64,000 nucleotides of DNA, from NCBI RefSeq assembly GCF_009363895.1, contig NZ_CP045434.1, positions 1,860,001 to 1,924,000 on the forward strand, read 5' to 3'. This document shows, piece by piece, positions 17,435-27,200 of this stretch. The notes below the pieces were generated by a model. The model saw nothing but the letters and a program-made list of their open reading frames with translations. It made no database searches and was not told the DNA's origin. The DNA comes from Sphingomonas ginsengisoli An et al. 2013 (GTDB lineage: Bacteria; Pseudomonadota; Alphaproteobacteria; Sphingomonadales; Sphingomonadaceae). The translations under genes were made by a program, and so were the position numbers. Each line of letters starts with the position of its first letter. The stretch's first letter is position 1.

Positions 17435-17653
17435 ATGGATATGCGCCGCCTAGTTGGAGAAAACGTGCGCTACCGGCGTATCGCCCTGGGCTGGACCCAG
17501 GAGCGGTTTGCCGATGAGAGTGGCTTCTCGCAGCAGTACATCAGTGGGCTGGAGAGTGGCCGGCGCAACCCGACCGTCGTGAGCCTGTTCGAGCTGGCTC
17601 AGGCGCTGGGAACGTCTCCGGCCGAGCTGTTGCTTCCGCCGAAAAGCGAATGA
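17435..17653 (+). CDS. XRE-family HTH regulator (72 aa)
   Basis: This small protein is essentially one Cro/C1-type helix-turn-helix: VGENVRYRRIALGWTQERFA, then SGFSQQYISGLESGRRNPTV as recognition helix, then LAQALGTSPAELL. No strong ribosome-binding site precedes the ATG. Its last 113 nt run antisense to the 3' end of the ArdC gene, so the two genes overlap tail to tail. It probably regulates a nearby island operon. Confidence 0.8.
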   Translation: MDMRRLVGENVRYRRIALGWTQERFADESGFSQQYISGLESGRRNPTVVSLFELAQALGTSPAELLLPPKSE

Positions 17654-18497
17654 GATAATCGGCCGCTTCCTGTGCCTTTGCAGCGGCAGTAACAATGGCT
17701 CGGCTGTCGTTCTTCAGAACTCGCAGCCATGAGGCGATGTAGCCGGCATGATCGGGCCGCGGTTCGACGGTGAGCCCCAGGTGCCCGGCAATGAAGGCAG
17801 AACCGAGCTCAGCGACAAGCTCTTCCATGGCGTAAGCTTCCGTGGCGAACCGCCCGGAAAGTTCTCGCGCAAGCCGGTGCTTTGCTCCCGACCAGTGCAC
17901 AAGTTCGTGGCACACCGTCGCGTAATAGGCCTCCGGACCTCGGAACTGAGCGAACTGCGGCAACCAAATCTGATCGATTTCTGGAATGAAGCAGGCCTGA
18001 TCCTGACCGTGTCGAATCTGCGCGCCGGTCGCAGCGACAAAGTCTTCAGCATCGGTAATCCGCTCACGTGTCGAGAGCGTCCTCACCTCGGGTGCCGGCG
18101 GTACACCCTCGACTTGGGCTTCGTTGAAGACCAGGAAAGTGCGGGCAAGGACGCGCCGGCCTTGATCAGAGCTATCACCATCCTCTGTGCCTGCCGGGGT
18201 GCCGGTCGCCTTCCACAGAACAACGGCCGTCGACTTCTCCCCCTTGCGGACTTGTCCGCCGGCCTGCCGCCACTGCTGGTATGTAGCCCAGCGGCCGGTC
18301 GGGTACCCCCCTGCTTCGGCTGCTGCCCAAAGCAGCAGCGTGTTGATGCCGCGATAGGCGCGCCCTGACATTGAGTTGGCAGGCTGGGCGATGCCCCTGC
18401 CCCAACTGTGCCAGGGCATTTTGAAGGCACTCGCCCCAGCTTCGACCGCAGCAATGATGTGCTGGGTGATCTGCTCGAATAGCTCGTTGGCGCGCAT
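17541..18497 (-). CDS. ardC: ArdC-like antirestriction protein with metallopeptidase domain
   Basis: A 318-residue protein starting at MRANELFEQITQHI (ATG 18,497; the longer frame upstream is out of family). The N-terminal ssDNA-binding domain contains WGRGIAQPANSMSG and YRGINTLLLW. The C-terminal zincin domain has the HELVHWSGAKHRL zinc motif. ArdC proteins of plasmids and integrative elements protect incoming DNA from host restriction. The family normally ends near AADYLIRF; here about 35 extra residues run antisense through the XRE gene. It fits an element that transfers between cells. Confidence 0.9.
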   Translation of the reverse strand: MRANELFEQITQHIIAAVEAGASAFKMPWHSWGRGIAQPANSMSGRAYRGINTLLLWAAAEAGGYPTGRWATYQQWRQAGGQVRKGEKSTAVVLWKATGTPAGTEDGDSSDQGRRVLARTFLVFNEAQVEGVPPAPEVRTLSTRERITDAEDFVAATGAQIRHGQDQACFIPEIDQIWLPQFAQFRGPEAYYATVCHELVHWSGAKHRLARELSGRFATEAYAMEELVAELGSAFIAGHLGLTVEPRPDHAGYIASWLRVLKNDSRAIVTAAAKAQEAADYLIRFSAEATARPETFPAPEPARTGSRRSGCAGHSPAH

Positions 18498-18516
18498 GGC
18501 CCTGCCCTGCGTCGGG

Positions 18517-19584
18517 CTAGGCGGCAGCGGCGAGGACAGGAAGCGCGGCGGGCTTTGCCCGTGCCGGCTTGGACCAGGCCGCGGCGTCGGCACGAAGTGC
18601 GTCCTCGACTGCGAGGTCGACTTTGAGCCAGTTGCAGTATCGATCGTAGAGGATCTGGGCATAGTCGAGCTGGCCAGCCCAGGCGATTGCTTCGATCACC
18701 CGTTCAAGCTCAAGATTGATGAAGGGCACGGAGCCAGGCTGGGGTTCCGTCAGCATGGAAGCGTAAAGTGCCGCGCCCTGCTGGATCAGGTGGTTGTGGC
18801 GAGGCGCGATCAACACGAAGCGGGCTTCGGCGTAGGCACCGCCCTGCGTCGCCGCGACCGTCAGCAGGTGCTCTCGGAAAAGCTGCTGGCACGGGCCGGT
18901 GCGCAGGACACCATGCATCGGGTTTTTGTACATTTCGGATGAACGGGCGAGTTCGCCGTAACGATGGCGGTGTTCGCCAACCGCGGCGTCGGTGCCTTCA
19001 GAATACTTCTGCTCGATTGCTAGGAGCCCTCTCTGCCCGTCGCGGCGCTCGTAGACGATTGCCACGTCAAAGGCCGTTCGGTCCTCGGTGAACTCGGGGC
19101 GGCTGCGGCCGGGGCTGTGCTCGAACCAGACTTCGACCACTCGGGCGAGGTCGATGTCGGGAATGAGGCTGCGGACGACACGTGCAGCAAATTCGAGATC
19201 GAAACGAAGGGGAGCGAAGAGGTTGAAGGCAAGCGGCATGCTACTGAGCAGATTGCCGAACAGGCGCTGGCGCTCGATTAGCGCCCCCACTTCCTGGTAG
19301 ATGACTTCGCGGCGCGCGAGCAGAGCTACGTCCGGCGTGAGGAAGTTGCGCCCGGCCGCGGCAGCGGCGCCACCGAGGAGCGAGCCAATCTTGCGCTGCC
19401 CGTTCCGGCCGATGTGGGTGCCCATTGGCAGACCTTGTTCCTGGCGCCAGAGTGCCTGAAGGAGGCGGGCGCAGGCACGGAAGCGATGATCATGCTTCTC
19501 GTAGACCCGGTGCTGACGAAGCAGCGCTTCTGGCACCAGCGGAAGCTGGCGATAGTGGCCCGTTCGCCGAATGCCCATCAACAT
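18517..19584 (-). CDS. PGN_0703-like putative restriction endonuclease
   Basis: A 355-residue soluble protein. The nuclease core shows TAFDVAIVYE followed by LLAIEQKYSEG, a D...ExK signature of the PD-(D/E)XK superfamily, as in PGN_0703-type putative restriction enzymes. A helical N-terminal region and a C-terminal part ending Ala-rich flank it. AAAGGATC precedes the ATG. It lies 19 nt upstream of ArdC in the same direction, so they may form one transcript. No methyltransferase gene is adjacent, so a classical restriction-modification role is doubtful. Confidence 0.7.
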   Translation of the reverse strand: MLMGIRRTGHYRQLPLVPEALLRQHRVYEKHDHRFRACARLLQALWRQEQGLPMGTHIGRNGQRKIGSLLGGAAAAAGRNFLTPDVALLARREVIYQEVGALIERQRLFGNLLSSMPLAFNLFAPLRFDLEFAARVVRSLIPDIDLARVVEVWFEHSPGRSRPEFTEDRTAFDVAIVYERRDGQRGLLAIEQKYSEGTDAAVGEHRHRYGELARSSEMYKNPMHGVLRTGPCQQLFREHLLTVAATQGGAYAEARFVLIAPRHNHLIQQGAALYASMLTEPQPGSVPFINLELERVIEAIAWAGQLDYAQILYDRYCNWLKVDLAVEDALRADAAAWSKPARAKPAALPVLAAAA

Positions 19585-20211
19585 GATCCTTTCTGCCCAG
19601 GCCGCGGCCGGCCTTTCGAGGAGGATTCACGCAGTGCAGGAGGATCGTGCTTCCGCCCCGAACTTGAGGGCCGAACTCCATCTCCGATCGACCGACCTGT
19701 GAGGCTGGGGCTGCGGCGCAGGCTGTTACGACTGCGCGGACCGCCGGACACATCGATTGTGGCAGGGCTACGGGGAAGAAGCAGAAGGGAGGATGCAGAG
19801 GGTGGTTAGATAAGGAAGTTGAGAGAGGGGATAAGGTTGGTGGTGCAGGTTGAAGGTATAGGTAGGAGGTTAAGGTGGTAGGAGGGAGTGGGGGGTTATG
19901 CGGAATGCGGAATATAGTGCTTCGCCTTCTGTCCGAGCAGCTCATGGGAGCCAACTCCCACAGCGTTTATCGTCCACATTATGGCCTCGCCTTCACGCCC
20001 GTTGAGTTGGGGTCGGCCTAGGCGCCTCACGCCGGTTTGCGCATTGAAAGTTGACAGCTCGAGCCTCGAAAGTTGATGTTGTCATCGGTGAAGGGCCGAG
20101 GGATGGATCTGCGCCGCTCACATGTCAGGACGACGCTAGGCTCGTCCTACCAGCGAGCTTCTACGAAGGCTGCCTGCCAAGCACGAAAGTTGAGGTTCCT
20201 ATTTTGGAAAG
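19585..20211. other. Gene-free region with a strand-asymmetric purine-rich tract
   Basis: No credible coding frame is present. Between 19,772 and 19,900 the plus strand contains only three C in 129 nt and is almost all G, A and T, with repeated GGT/AGG blocks. The rest (19,905-20,211) has no recognisable feature. The tract lies between the PGN_0703-like nuclease and the second RHH-like gene and could be a replication, transfer or R-loop-forming region. Confidence 0.5.
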
Positions 20212-20727
20212 TTAGGCATCTGGCTTCAGGTGGGAGGAAGATGAAGTCCAGTCCGCGGGAGCGCAGAGCAATGTGAAGTCGCCGATCAGCGCTTCCGATC
20301 CGCGCGGAACTCTTGCCATCGCGGGCCTATCGCCACGTTTCAGCACCTGGGCTCCTACGGCACTTTTGATCTGACGGGCGACACGCCGATTGACGGCGTC
20401 TCGATAACCACCCTGGATAGCAAGCTCATAGAGAGGACGGTGCTCGAGCCTGATCCGCTCGAACACGGCAAGAGTAAGGCGCTCATTCCAGACAGACATC
20501 GTGCTGACTTCATCTCTTGCAAGCTCTGCAGTCACGTCGAGCAGCTGCCGCTCGGCACGAGCCTGATCCAGCTCGGTACCCGGCTCCAGAAAGGGCTGAA
20601 GTCCCTGCTCGACAAGCCGGGACACGGCCTCGGCTTCGGTGATGCCGAGTTCCTCCGCCCGCGCGCGCAGGGCCTGCTGGAACACCGGCCGAAGCATGAC
20701 CTGGATGATGGGCCGAGACTTCTTCAA
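20212..20727 (-). CDS. RHH-like protein, copy 2 of a family found twice
   Basis: It aligns with the 12,953-13,435 protein: IIQVMLRPVFQQ and LGITEAEAVSRLVEQGL match its RHH-like start, and TLAVFERIRLEHRPLYELAI matches TLRVFDRIRLENLQLYQDAV. Both end with a short strand before an LL(C/Q)(A/P) tail. I prefer the TTG at 20,727, with AAGAGG upstream, because only this start keeps the whole first beta-strand seen in copy 1; an ATG at 20,697 would cut it. It stands alone here, between the purine-rich tract and the integrase module. Confidence 0.65.
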   Translation of the reverse strand: MKKSRPIIQVMLRPVFQQALRARAEELGITEAEAVSRLVEQGLQPFLEPGTELDQARAERQLLDVTAELARDEVSTMSVWNERLTLAVFERIRLEHRPLYELAIQGGYRDAVNRRVARQIKSAVGAQVLKRGDRPAMARVPRGSEALIGDFTLLCAPADWTSSSSHLKPDA

Positions 20728-20904
20728 GCAAATGCCTCTTGTCGGCGGTGAAGAACTTATTACATACACGTAAGTCGATACAGCAATGGCCGATAACGTG
20801 CGTCATCATCCCTTAGCAACAGCCCTCACCGTCCGCCAAGCGAGGCCGCCGGTCACCGTGCAAGTCCTTCGTGCTGCACCCATGCGCTTGCTCGGAGAAC
20901 GGTC

Positions 20905-21228
20905 GTGACGCGCGCGTACACGGTTTCCTCTCTGGCCGGCGAATGGGGCTGCTCCGAGGGCGCCATCCGCAAACTGATCGCGACCGGTGAACTGGGAAGT
21001 TTCCGGATCGGCTCTCTCATCCGCATCCCCGCCGAGGAGGTCAGGCGTTTCGAATGGAAAGATATTCAGTCCAGCGACTTCGCGGCGGTTACGCCATCGT
21101 CTGGCATGACGAAGCTGGCAAGCGGCACCGATACACCCTTGAAGCTGCCGATCGCCCCACCGCGGAAGCGGAGGCGCGTGCGTGGTGGAAGCGCAACACT
21201 GGCGCAGCCAGCACGGTCGGCGGTTTAG
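20905..21228 (+). CDS. Excisionase-like HTH protein overlapping the integrase
   Basis: A 107-residue protein from a GTG with GGAGAACGG upstream. Residues 1-50 (SLAGEWGCSEGAIRKLIATG ... GSLIRIPAEEVRRFEW) are a MerR/excisionase-type winged helix. The integrase ATG at 21,054 lies exactly where this domain ends, and the remaining about 58 residues are encoded in a frame overlapping the integrase by 175 nt. The basic tail (PPRKRRRVRGG) may be a by-product of that overlap. It would control directionality of island excision. Confidence 0.75.
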   Translation: MTRAYTVSSLAGEWGCSEGAIRKLIATGELGSFRIGSLIRIPAEEVRRFEWKDIQSSDFAAVTPSSGMTKLASGTDTPLKLPIAPPRKRRRVRGGSATLAQPARSAV

Positions 21229-22070
21229 TCGCGGCCTACATCGACGCTCGCGAGCTCGCCGGCATCATCTCAACGGCACGCCAGCGGGACGCGTGGAAGG
21301 CGATGGCGCCTTATTGGGACCGGGTCGATCCGGGCATGATCGATGATGAGATGGCGCGGGAATATGTGCGTCGCCGGAGTCGGTCGGCTTCGACTACTCG
21401 CTACGAGTTGTCGATGCTCGCGGTTGCCCTGCGGTGGGCCGTAAAGCAGAACCTGATCGAGAAGGCACCGGACATCTGGCGACCAGCGGCACCCGAGCGC
21501 GGCATGAAGCATCTCACGCCGCAAGAGTTCGGCAAGTGGTTCGCAGAAGTGCGGGCCGAGCACGCGCGCTTATACGTCGAGCTCGCCCTGGCAACCATGG
21601 CACGTCCGAGCGCAATTCTTGAGCTTACCTGGCCGCAGATCGACTGGGAACACGGCACCCTGAACCTCAACCCGCCGGGTCGGCGACAGACGAAGAAGCG
21701 TCGCCCGATCGTCGCTCTGGACGATGATACATTGGCGTTGCTGAAACGAGCCCGAGAGGGAGCGCAAAGCAGTTACGTGGTTGAGCGCGGCGGTAAGAGG
21801 ATTGCCAGTATCAAGAAGGCTTTCCAGGCAGCTTCCGAAAGGAGCCAGGTTCATGTGACGCCATACACCCTGCGGCACACTGGAGCAGTGTGGGCGGCGG
21901 AGCGCGGCACTCCGATGGCGGAGCTCGCACAGTTTATGGGTCACGACGACGACCGGACGACCCAGAAGCACTATGCCCGTTTTTCACCGACGTACCTGCG
22001 CGGCGTCTCGACTAACCTTCGCGCCGCTCGCAACGAGGCAGCAGCCATCAACGGAAGCTCGCCAGCGTAG
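21054..22070 (+). CDS. int: Tyrosine recombinase/integrase
   Basis: A 338-residue phage-type integrase. The N-terminal arm-binding part contains YAIVWHDEAGKRHRYTL. A core-binding SAM-like domain spans about 50-150. The catalytic domain has R in MARPSAILELTW, the box II segment TPYTLRHTGAVW, then FMGHDDDRTTQKHY with the Tyr nucleophile. The first His of the usual HxLR is a Tyr here. It probably catalysed insertion at the tRNA-Pro repeat, but its mid-island position is unusual because such genes normally sit next to an att site. Confidence 0.92.
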   Translation: MERYSVQRLRGGYAIVWHDEAGKRHRYTLEAADRPTAEAEARAWWKRNTGAASTVGGLVAAYIDARELAGIISTARQRDAWKAMAPYWDRVDPGMIDDEMAREYVRRRSRSASTTRYELSMLAVALRWAVKQNLIEKAPDIWRPAAPERGMKHLTPQEFGKWFAEVRAEHARLYVELALATMARPSAILELTWPQIDWEHGTLNLNPPGRRQTKKRRPIVALDDDTLALLKRAREGAQSSYVVERGGKRIASIKKAFQAASERSQVHVTPYTLRHTGAVWAAERGTPMAELAQFMGHDDDRTTQKHYARFSPTYLRGVSTNLRAARNEAAAINGSSPA

Positions 22071-22177
22071 CTTCCCTTCGGAAAGCAGAATGCGAGGCGC
22101 AAGCGTCCGCTTTAGACCGAGAGCAGGCCGTCCGCTCTCGGGACTGGCCTCCTAGCTTGCAGCGGCGGCGCAAAAAG

Positions 22178-22897
22178 TCAGCCCAGTAGCTCCTCGATCA
22201 GTAGCAGCCCCAAGAAGCCGATGAAAAACATGGCGCTGATAAGCGGGCTGTCAGGTTTCTCATGCGCCTCTACCAGCAGTTCCTCAGTTACGAGATAAAG
22301 CAGGGCCATGAGGCCGAAGCTCAGAAAACCGGCGATTATAACTGGAGGAAAGTTCGCTACCGGCGTGGCCAGTGCCGCACCGATAGGAAGAAGCATCGCG
22401 ATGCCAAGACTAGTGCCAACAATTCGAGCTTTAGAGCGAGTTGTTTCCTTAAGTTCCGTCGTCACCGTGAGACCGAGGAAGAGCACCTCGAGCGTCAGGG
22501 CAATCGTCAACAGGACGCCGGCTTTTTCACCTGCAACAAACGCTAACCCAAGGACTAGGCCATCGATTAAGATATCAACTCCAACTGCCCCCAACATTGC
22601 AAGCGGCCCCTCGGCGCGCCCCTCCATGGCTTTGAGCGACAGCATGAGGGAAACGCCGAGCGCTCCACCAACGAAGGTCGCGACAGGAGATCCCTCGTGC
22701 ATGACCTGAGGTAGGATCTCGGCCGCTGCAGCCGCAAATACCACGCCGGCAGCGAGATGTTGCATTGCACTGACGACGGCCTCGCTTGAACGCCTAAATA
22801 CGGCAAACAGCGAGCCAAGCAGCACAGCAGCAAGTGGGATCAGGGTATATGCAACAGCCTGCACGGCTTCAAACAACCTTATCGGACTCAAGCTCAC
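22178..22897 (-). CDS. ZIP-family metal transporter
   Basis: A 239-residue membrane protein with about 7-8 helices. The family core is visible: MQHLAAGVVFAAAAAEILPQVMH in the helix 2-3 region and VGVDILIDGLVLGLAF plus LTLEVLFLGL in the conserved helices that bind metal. The GTG start lies inside the end of the CDF gene (29-nt overlap). It is the last gene of the czc-type cluster. ZIP proteins import Zn or related metals; with efflux genes upstream it may rebalance the cytoplasmic pool. Confidence 0.88.
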   Translation of the reverse strand: MSLSPIRLFEAVQAVAYTLIPLAAVLLGSLFAVFRRSSEAVVSAMQHLAAGVVFAAAAAEILPQVMHEGSPVATFVGGALGVSLMLSLKAMEGRAEGPLAMLGAVGVDILIDGLVLGLAFVAGEKAGVLLTIALTLEVLFLGLTVTTELKETTRSKARIVGTSLGIAMLLPIGAALATPVANFPPVIIAGFLSFGLMALLYLVTEELLVEAHEKPDSPLISAMFFIGFLGLLLIEELLG

Positions 22898-23840
22898 AGG
22901 GCGTGGTTGAATCGGTTTCTATTTGAATGGTGGCATGGTCGATGCCGAACTTTGCCTTCAGCCTCGCGGCAATTTCGACAGTGTAGATGTCGCCTGGATA
23001 GCCGGTCGGCATGAGCAGGTGGACCGTGAGTGCTGTTTCAGTCGTGCTCATCGGCCAGACGTGAAGGTCATGGAGAGCCTCCACTCGAGCTTGGGCACGC
23101 AAAAAGCCGCCGATCTCATCCAAATCCATGCCTGGCGGAGCTGCCTGCAAGCTCAAGTTTACCGAGTCGCGAAGCAGCCCCCAAGTTCCGGCAGCAATTA
23201 GTACGACGATGACGAGGCTGGTGACTGGGTCGATCCAGTTCAAGCCGGTTCGAAGGATAACGAATCCCGCGACCACGACTCCTGCAGAAACGGCGGCATC
23301 CGCCGCCATGTGAAGGAAAGCGCCGCGGATATTGAGATCGCCTTTGCGGCCAGACATGAAGAGGAGCGCGGTGACGGTGTTGATGACGATGCCTATGCCA
23401 GCAACAATCATCACCGTTCCGCCAGCGACGGGCTGTGGGTCCGAAAAGCGGCGAATAGCCTCAACCGCGATTACGACAATCGCGACAAGCAGCAGGAGCG
23501 CGTTCAAGAAAGCTGCAAGGATCGACGAGCTGCGGAACCCATAAGTATAGCGGCCCTTCGGCACTCGTTTGCCTAACGTCGCGGCACCCCAAGCGATGAG
23601 CAGGCCGAGCACGTCGCTTAGATTATGCCCAGCATCGGCAAGGAGGGCCATCGAACCGGCGGTGATACCGTAGCCGGCCTCAACGAGGACGAATCCCATG
23701 TTGAGCGCTGTACCGATTGCAAACGCGCGGCCAAAACTCTTTGGAGCGTGGCTATGCCCATGGCCGCCCGGCCCATGGTCATGGTGATCTTCGTCGGCGT
23801 GACTGGCATGGGTATGGTCATGCACTTCGGAGTACTCCAA
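22869..23840 (-). CDS. czcD: CDF-family Zn/Cd/Co efflux transporter (CzcD-like)
   Basis: A 323-residue cation diffusion facilitator. A His-rich N-terminus (HDHTHASHADEDHHDH, GGHGHSHA) precedes six membrane helices. The metal site pairs HNLSD in helix 2 with HMAAD in helix 5 (the HxxxD pattern of Zn carriers), and the cytoplasmic C-terminal domain has VEALHDLHVWPMS. It uses a TTG start at 23,840; a GTG at 23,822 is an alternative. It follows DUF190 and overlaps ZIP, and it exports Zn, Cd or Co to the periplasm where CzcCBA can remove it. Confidence 0.9.
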   Translation of the reverse strand: MEYSEVHDHTHASHADEDHHDHGPGGHGHSHAPKSFGRAFAIGTALNMGFVLVEAGYGITAGSMALLADAGHNLSDVLGLLIAWGAATLGKRVPKGRYTYGFRSSSILAAFLNALLLLVAIVVIAVEAIRRFSDPQPVAGGTVMIVAGIGIVINTVTALLFMSGRKGDLNIRGAFLHMAADAAVSAGVVVAGFVILRTGLNWIDPVTSLVIVVLIAAGTWGLLRDSVNLSLQAAPPGMDLDEIGGFLRAQARVEALHDLHVWPMSTTETALTVHLLMPTGYPGDIYTVEIAARLKAKFGIDHATIQIETDSTTPCELESDKVV

Positions 23841-23932
23841 TATGTTCTCATCGACCGGCTCAGCAGCCGGTTGATAGCGAGTTTCTCATGCCGACTTGGG
23901 ACACCTCACCAAATCTATCCGGGCGACTTTTC

Positions 23933-24271
23933 TCACATTTTGCTGATGGCGGCTGCAGCCTCACCCCCGATCACCTCGACGGCCTCGAGGGTGATCAGAG
24001 CTACGCCAGAGACCTCTCGGATTGCTGTAACGAATGCACGGAGTCGGTCCTCGCGATCGACGATTTCAACTACCAGCGATTGATCGTCCTCAAGAACATG
24101 TCGACGATGCACATGCGCCGTGCGGCCAAAACCGAACAGCGCCTGCAGCACTGTCACCCCGGCCATACCGGCCTCGCGGGCGCGGGTGGCGACCACCTCG
24201 AAGACCTTTCGGTCGCCGTAGAATTCAGCCTCGTCGGTGTAGATCCGAAGTAGCTTGATGGCACTGTTCAT
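23933..24271 (-). CDS. DUF190 protein (PII-like)
   Basis: A 112-residue soluble protein of the DUF190 family, related in fold to PII signal proteins: AIKLLRIYTDEAEFYGDRKV, then AGVTVLQALFGFG and VVEIVDREDRLRAFV. I choose the ATG at 24,271 because GGAGGTGCGC lies immediately upstream; the longer GTG start at 24,289 would overlap the czcA stop by 4 nt. DUF190 genes often accompany CzcA and may modulate the pump. The mechanism is unproven. Confidence 0.85.
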   Translation of the reverse strand: MNSAIKLLRIYTDEAEFYGDRKVFEVVATRAREAGMAGVTVLQALFGFGRTAHVHRRHVLEDDQSLVVEIVDREDRLRAFVTAIREVSGVALITLEAVEVIGGEAAAAISKM

Positions 24272-24285
24272 GCGCACCTCCATTG

Positions 24286-27200
24286 TCACGCCAGAACGGA
24301 TCCAGCAGGTGGGCTCGTCGATTCAACTCTAGGCTGTTCGACGGTTCGGTCCCTCTCTTTCTTCTCACCCCACCCGAGCACCACGCGCGCGAGGGCTGGG
24401 AGGACGAGGAGGGTAAGAACGGTGGCAGCAATCAGCCCGCCGATGACGACGGTGGCCAACGGCTTCTGCACCTCGGCACCGGTGCCGTGCGCCAGCGCCA
24501 TGGGTACAAAGCCGATTGCCGGCACGAAACCGGTCATTACCACGGCACGCATCTTCTCGATGCAGCCATCGATGATGGCCCGATCAAGCGAAGCTCCATT
24601 TTCTGACTGCTCTCTAATCGCCGTCATAACGACGAGCCCGTTCAGCACGGCCACCCCGGCCAAGCAGATAAAGCCAACTGCTGCTGACACGGAAAACGAG
24701 ATGCCCGTAACGGCCAGGGTGAATACACCTCCGGCAAGGCCGAGGGGCACCGCAAGGAAAACCGCACCGGCTCGCGCGAATCCACCCAGAGCCATGTAAA
24801 GCAGTCCGAAGATGGCAAGAAAGCAAAGTGGCACCACGATCGCCAGCCTTCTGCTTGCGTCCTGCAGGTTTTGGAACTGCCCACCCCACTCCAGGTACGA
24901 ACCGGTGGGCAGTGTCACCTTATCAACCTTGGCTTTCGCCTCCGCGACAAACGACCCAACATCGCGACCTCGCACATTCGTTTGAATGACGACGCGCCGC
25001 TTGCCGTTTTCGCGGCTGATCTGATTCAAGCCTTCGCTGAACCGGAATTGCGCCACCGAAGAAAGAGGAATCGAGGAGCGCCGGCCGCCTTCGCCCGGCA
25101 AGAGCACCGGCAATGCGGCCAACGCATCGAGGCTCTCGCGCGTAACTTCTGGAACCCGCACGACGACCTCGAACCGACGGTCCCCTTCAAACAGCAGCCC
25201 GGCATCGCGCCCTCCCATTGCGGCTGCCACTGTGTCCGCCACTTCCTCGATGGTGAGCGCGTAACGGGCGATGGCTGCCCGATCGAACCGGACATCCAAG
25301 GTCGGTGAGCCGCTGGTCTGCTCCGCTTTGACGTCGGCTGCGCCTGAAATGCCTTGCAAAACGCGAACAATCTGCGCGGCAGCAGCACCCATCTTATCGA
25401 GATCGTCACCGTAGAGTTTGATTGCGACATCGCCGCGCACGCCCGCGATCAGCTCGTTGAAGCGCAGCTGGATTGGCTGACTCACCTCATAGGTCTGTCC
25501 CAACCTGCTGCCCGTCTTCTTCTCAATGCGTTCAAGGACGTCGGCCTTCGCTTCGACGCCCGCAGGCCACTCGTCCTGGGGTTTGAGGATGACAAAGCCA
25601 TCCGAAACATTCTGCGGCATCGGGTCAGTCGCCACTTCAGCAGTACCCGTCTTCGAGAACATCAAGGCCACTTCTGGAAGGCTTGTAACCGCCCGTTCGA
25701 CCCCACGCTGCATCGCCAGTGACTGGTCCAGAGAAACGCTGGGGACACGGGTTGAAGCTAAAGCGACGTTCTTCTCGTCGAGCTGAGGGATAAACTCCTG
25801 CCCGAGCAGCGAGAAGGCCGGAATGCATGCCAGGAAGAAGGCGAAGCCGCCGATGATGAACGGCCATGGGCGGGCGACAGCCTTGTCGAGCAGGGGTGCA
25901 TAACGCCGTTTGGTTTGACGTATAAGCCACACGTCTTTTTCCGACACCTTGCCGCGCATTAGCAGCGCCACCATTGCCGGAACGAAGGTAATTGCCAGGA
26001 TGAACGCGGCAACAAGCGCAAGCATGATCGTGATCGCCATTGGCGAGAACGTCTTGCCTTCGACGCCCGTGAACATGAGGAGTGGCGCAAAAGCGAGCAG
26101 GATGATTGCCTGTCCGAAGACAGTCGGCTTGATCATCTCCTGCGACCCTCGCATCGTTTCCTCGAGACGCTCGCGGAGAGTAAGAAGTCGTCCCTCGTGC
26201 TCCTGTCTGCTCGCAAGCCGAGCAAGGCAGTTTTCGATGATGATGACGGCTCCGTCGACAATCAGACCGAAATCGAGCGCTCCAAGGCTCATCAAGTTTC
26301 CAGGAACTCGAAATGCATTCATCCCCATCGCCATCATCAGGAACGAGAAGGGAATAACCAGCACTGCGATGAACGCCGCTCGCCAGTTGCCGAGCAGGAC
26401 GAACAGGGAGACGGCAACAAGTATGGCACCTTCGGTAAGGTTGCGCTGCACGGTCGCAACCGTCGCATTGACCAATTTCGACCGGTCCAGCACGGTGGTC
26501 ACCTTGACGCCGGGCGGGAGTGACTTGGTCAGGCCGTCCAGCTTCTCGCCCACGGCACGCGCCACGATCCGGCTATTCTCACCGATCAGCATCAATGCCG
26601 TGCCGATAACGGCTTCGTGACCATTCATGCTGGCCGCACCGGTTCGCAGCTCACCGCCGACGTGCACGTTGGCGATATCCTTGACCGCTACAGGTACGCC
26701 GCCGCGGGTAGCTACGATCGCGTCCGCAATCTCGTCGATGTCGCGAATACGAGCGTCGGCCCGCACGAGAAAAGCCTCGCCCCCGCGGTTGAAGTAATTG
26801 GCACCAACTGAAAGGTTGGCTGCTTCAAGAGCCTTCGCCAGCTCAGAGAAGGAGATTCCGTACGTCGACAGCTTCACCGGGTCGGGTTCGACGACATACT
26901 GCTTGGCGTAGCCGCCGATGGAGTCGATGCCCGCGACCCCGGAGACGGTCCGTAGCTGGGGTCGGATGATCCAGTCCTGGACTGTACGGAGATAGGCGGC
27001 CCGGCTGACATCGTCGGTGAGACGCTGACCCTCGGGGGTTAGAAAACTGCCGTCAGACTGCCAGCCAGGCTGCCCATCTTGTACCTTCGCGCCGCGCCCT
27101 CCGGGGTTCGCGAAATCGACCGAGTACATCAGCACTTCGCCAAGACCCGTGGTTACCGGACCAATCTGGGGCTGCACTCCCTCGGGAAGTGTATCTCGCG

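Noticed and set aside
19490..19954. 154-aa minus frame across the purine-rich tract
   Set aside because: The product is low-complexity Pro/Leu/Ser/Thr forced by the skewed composition, and its end overlaps the PGN_0703-like gene.
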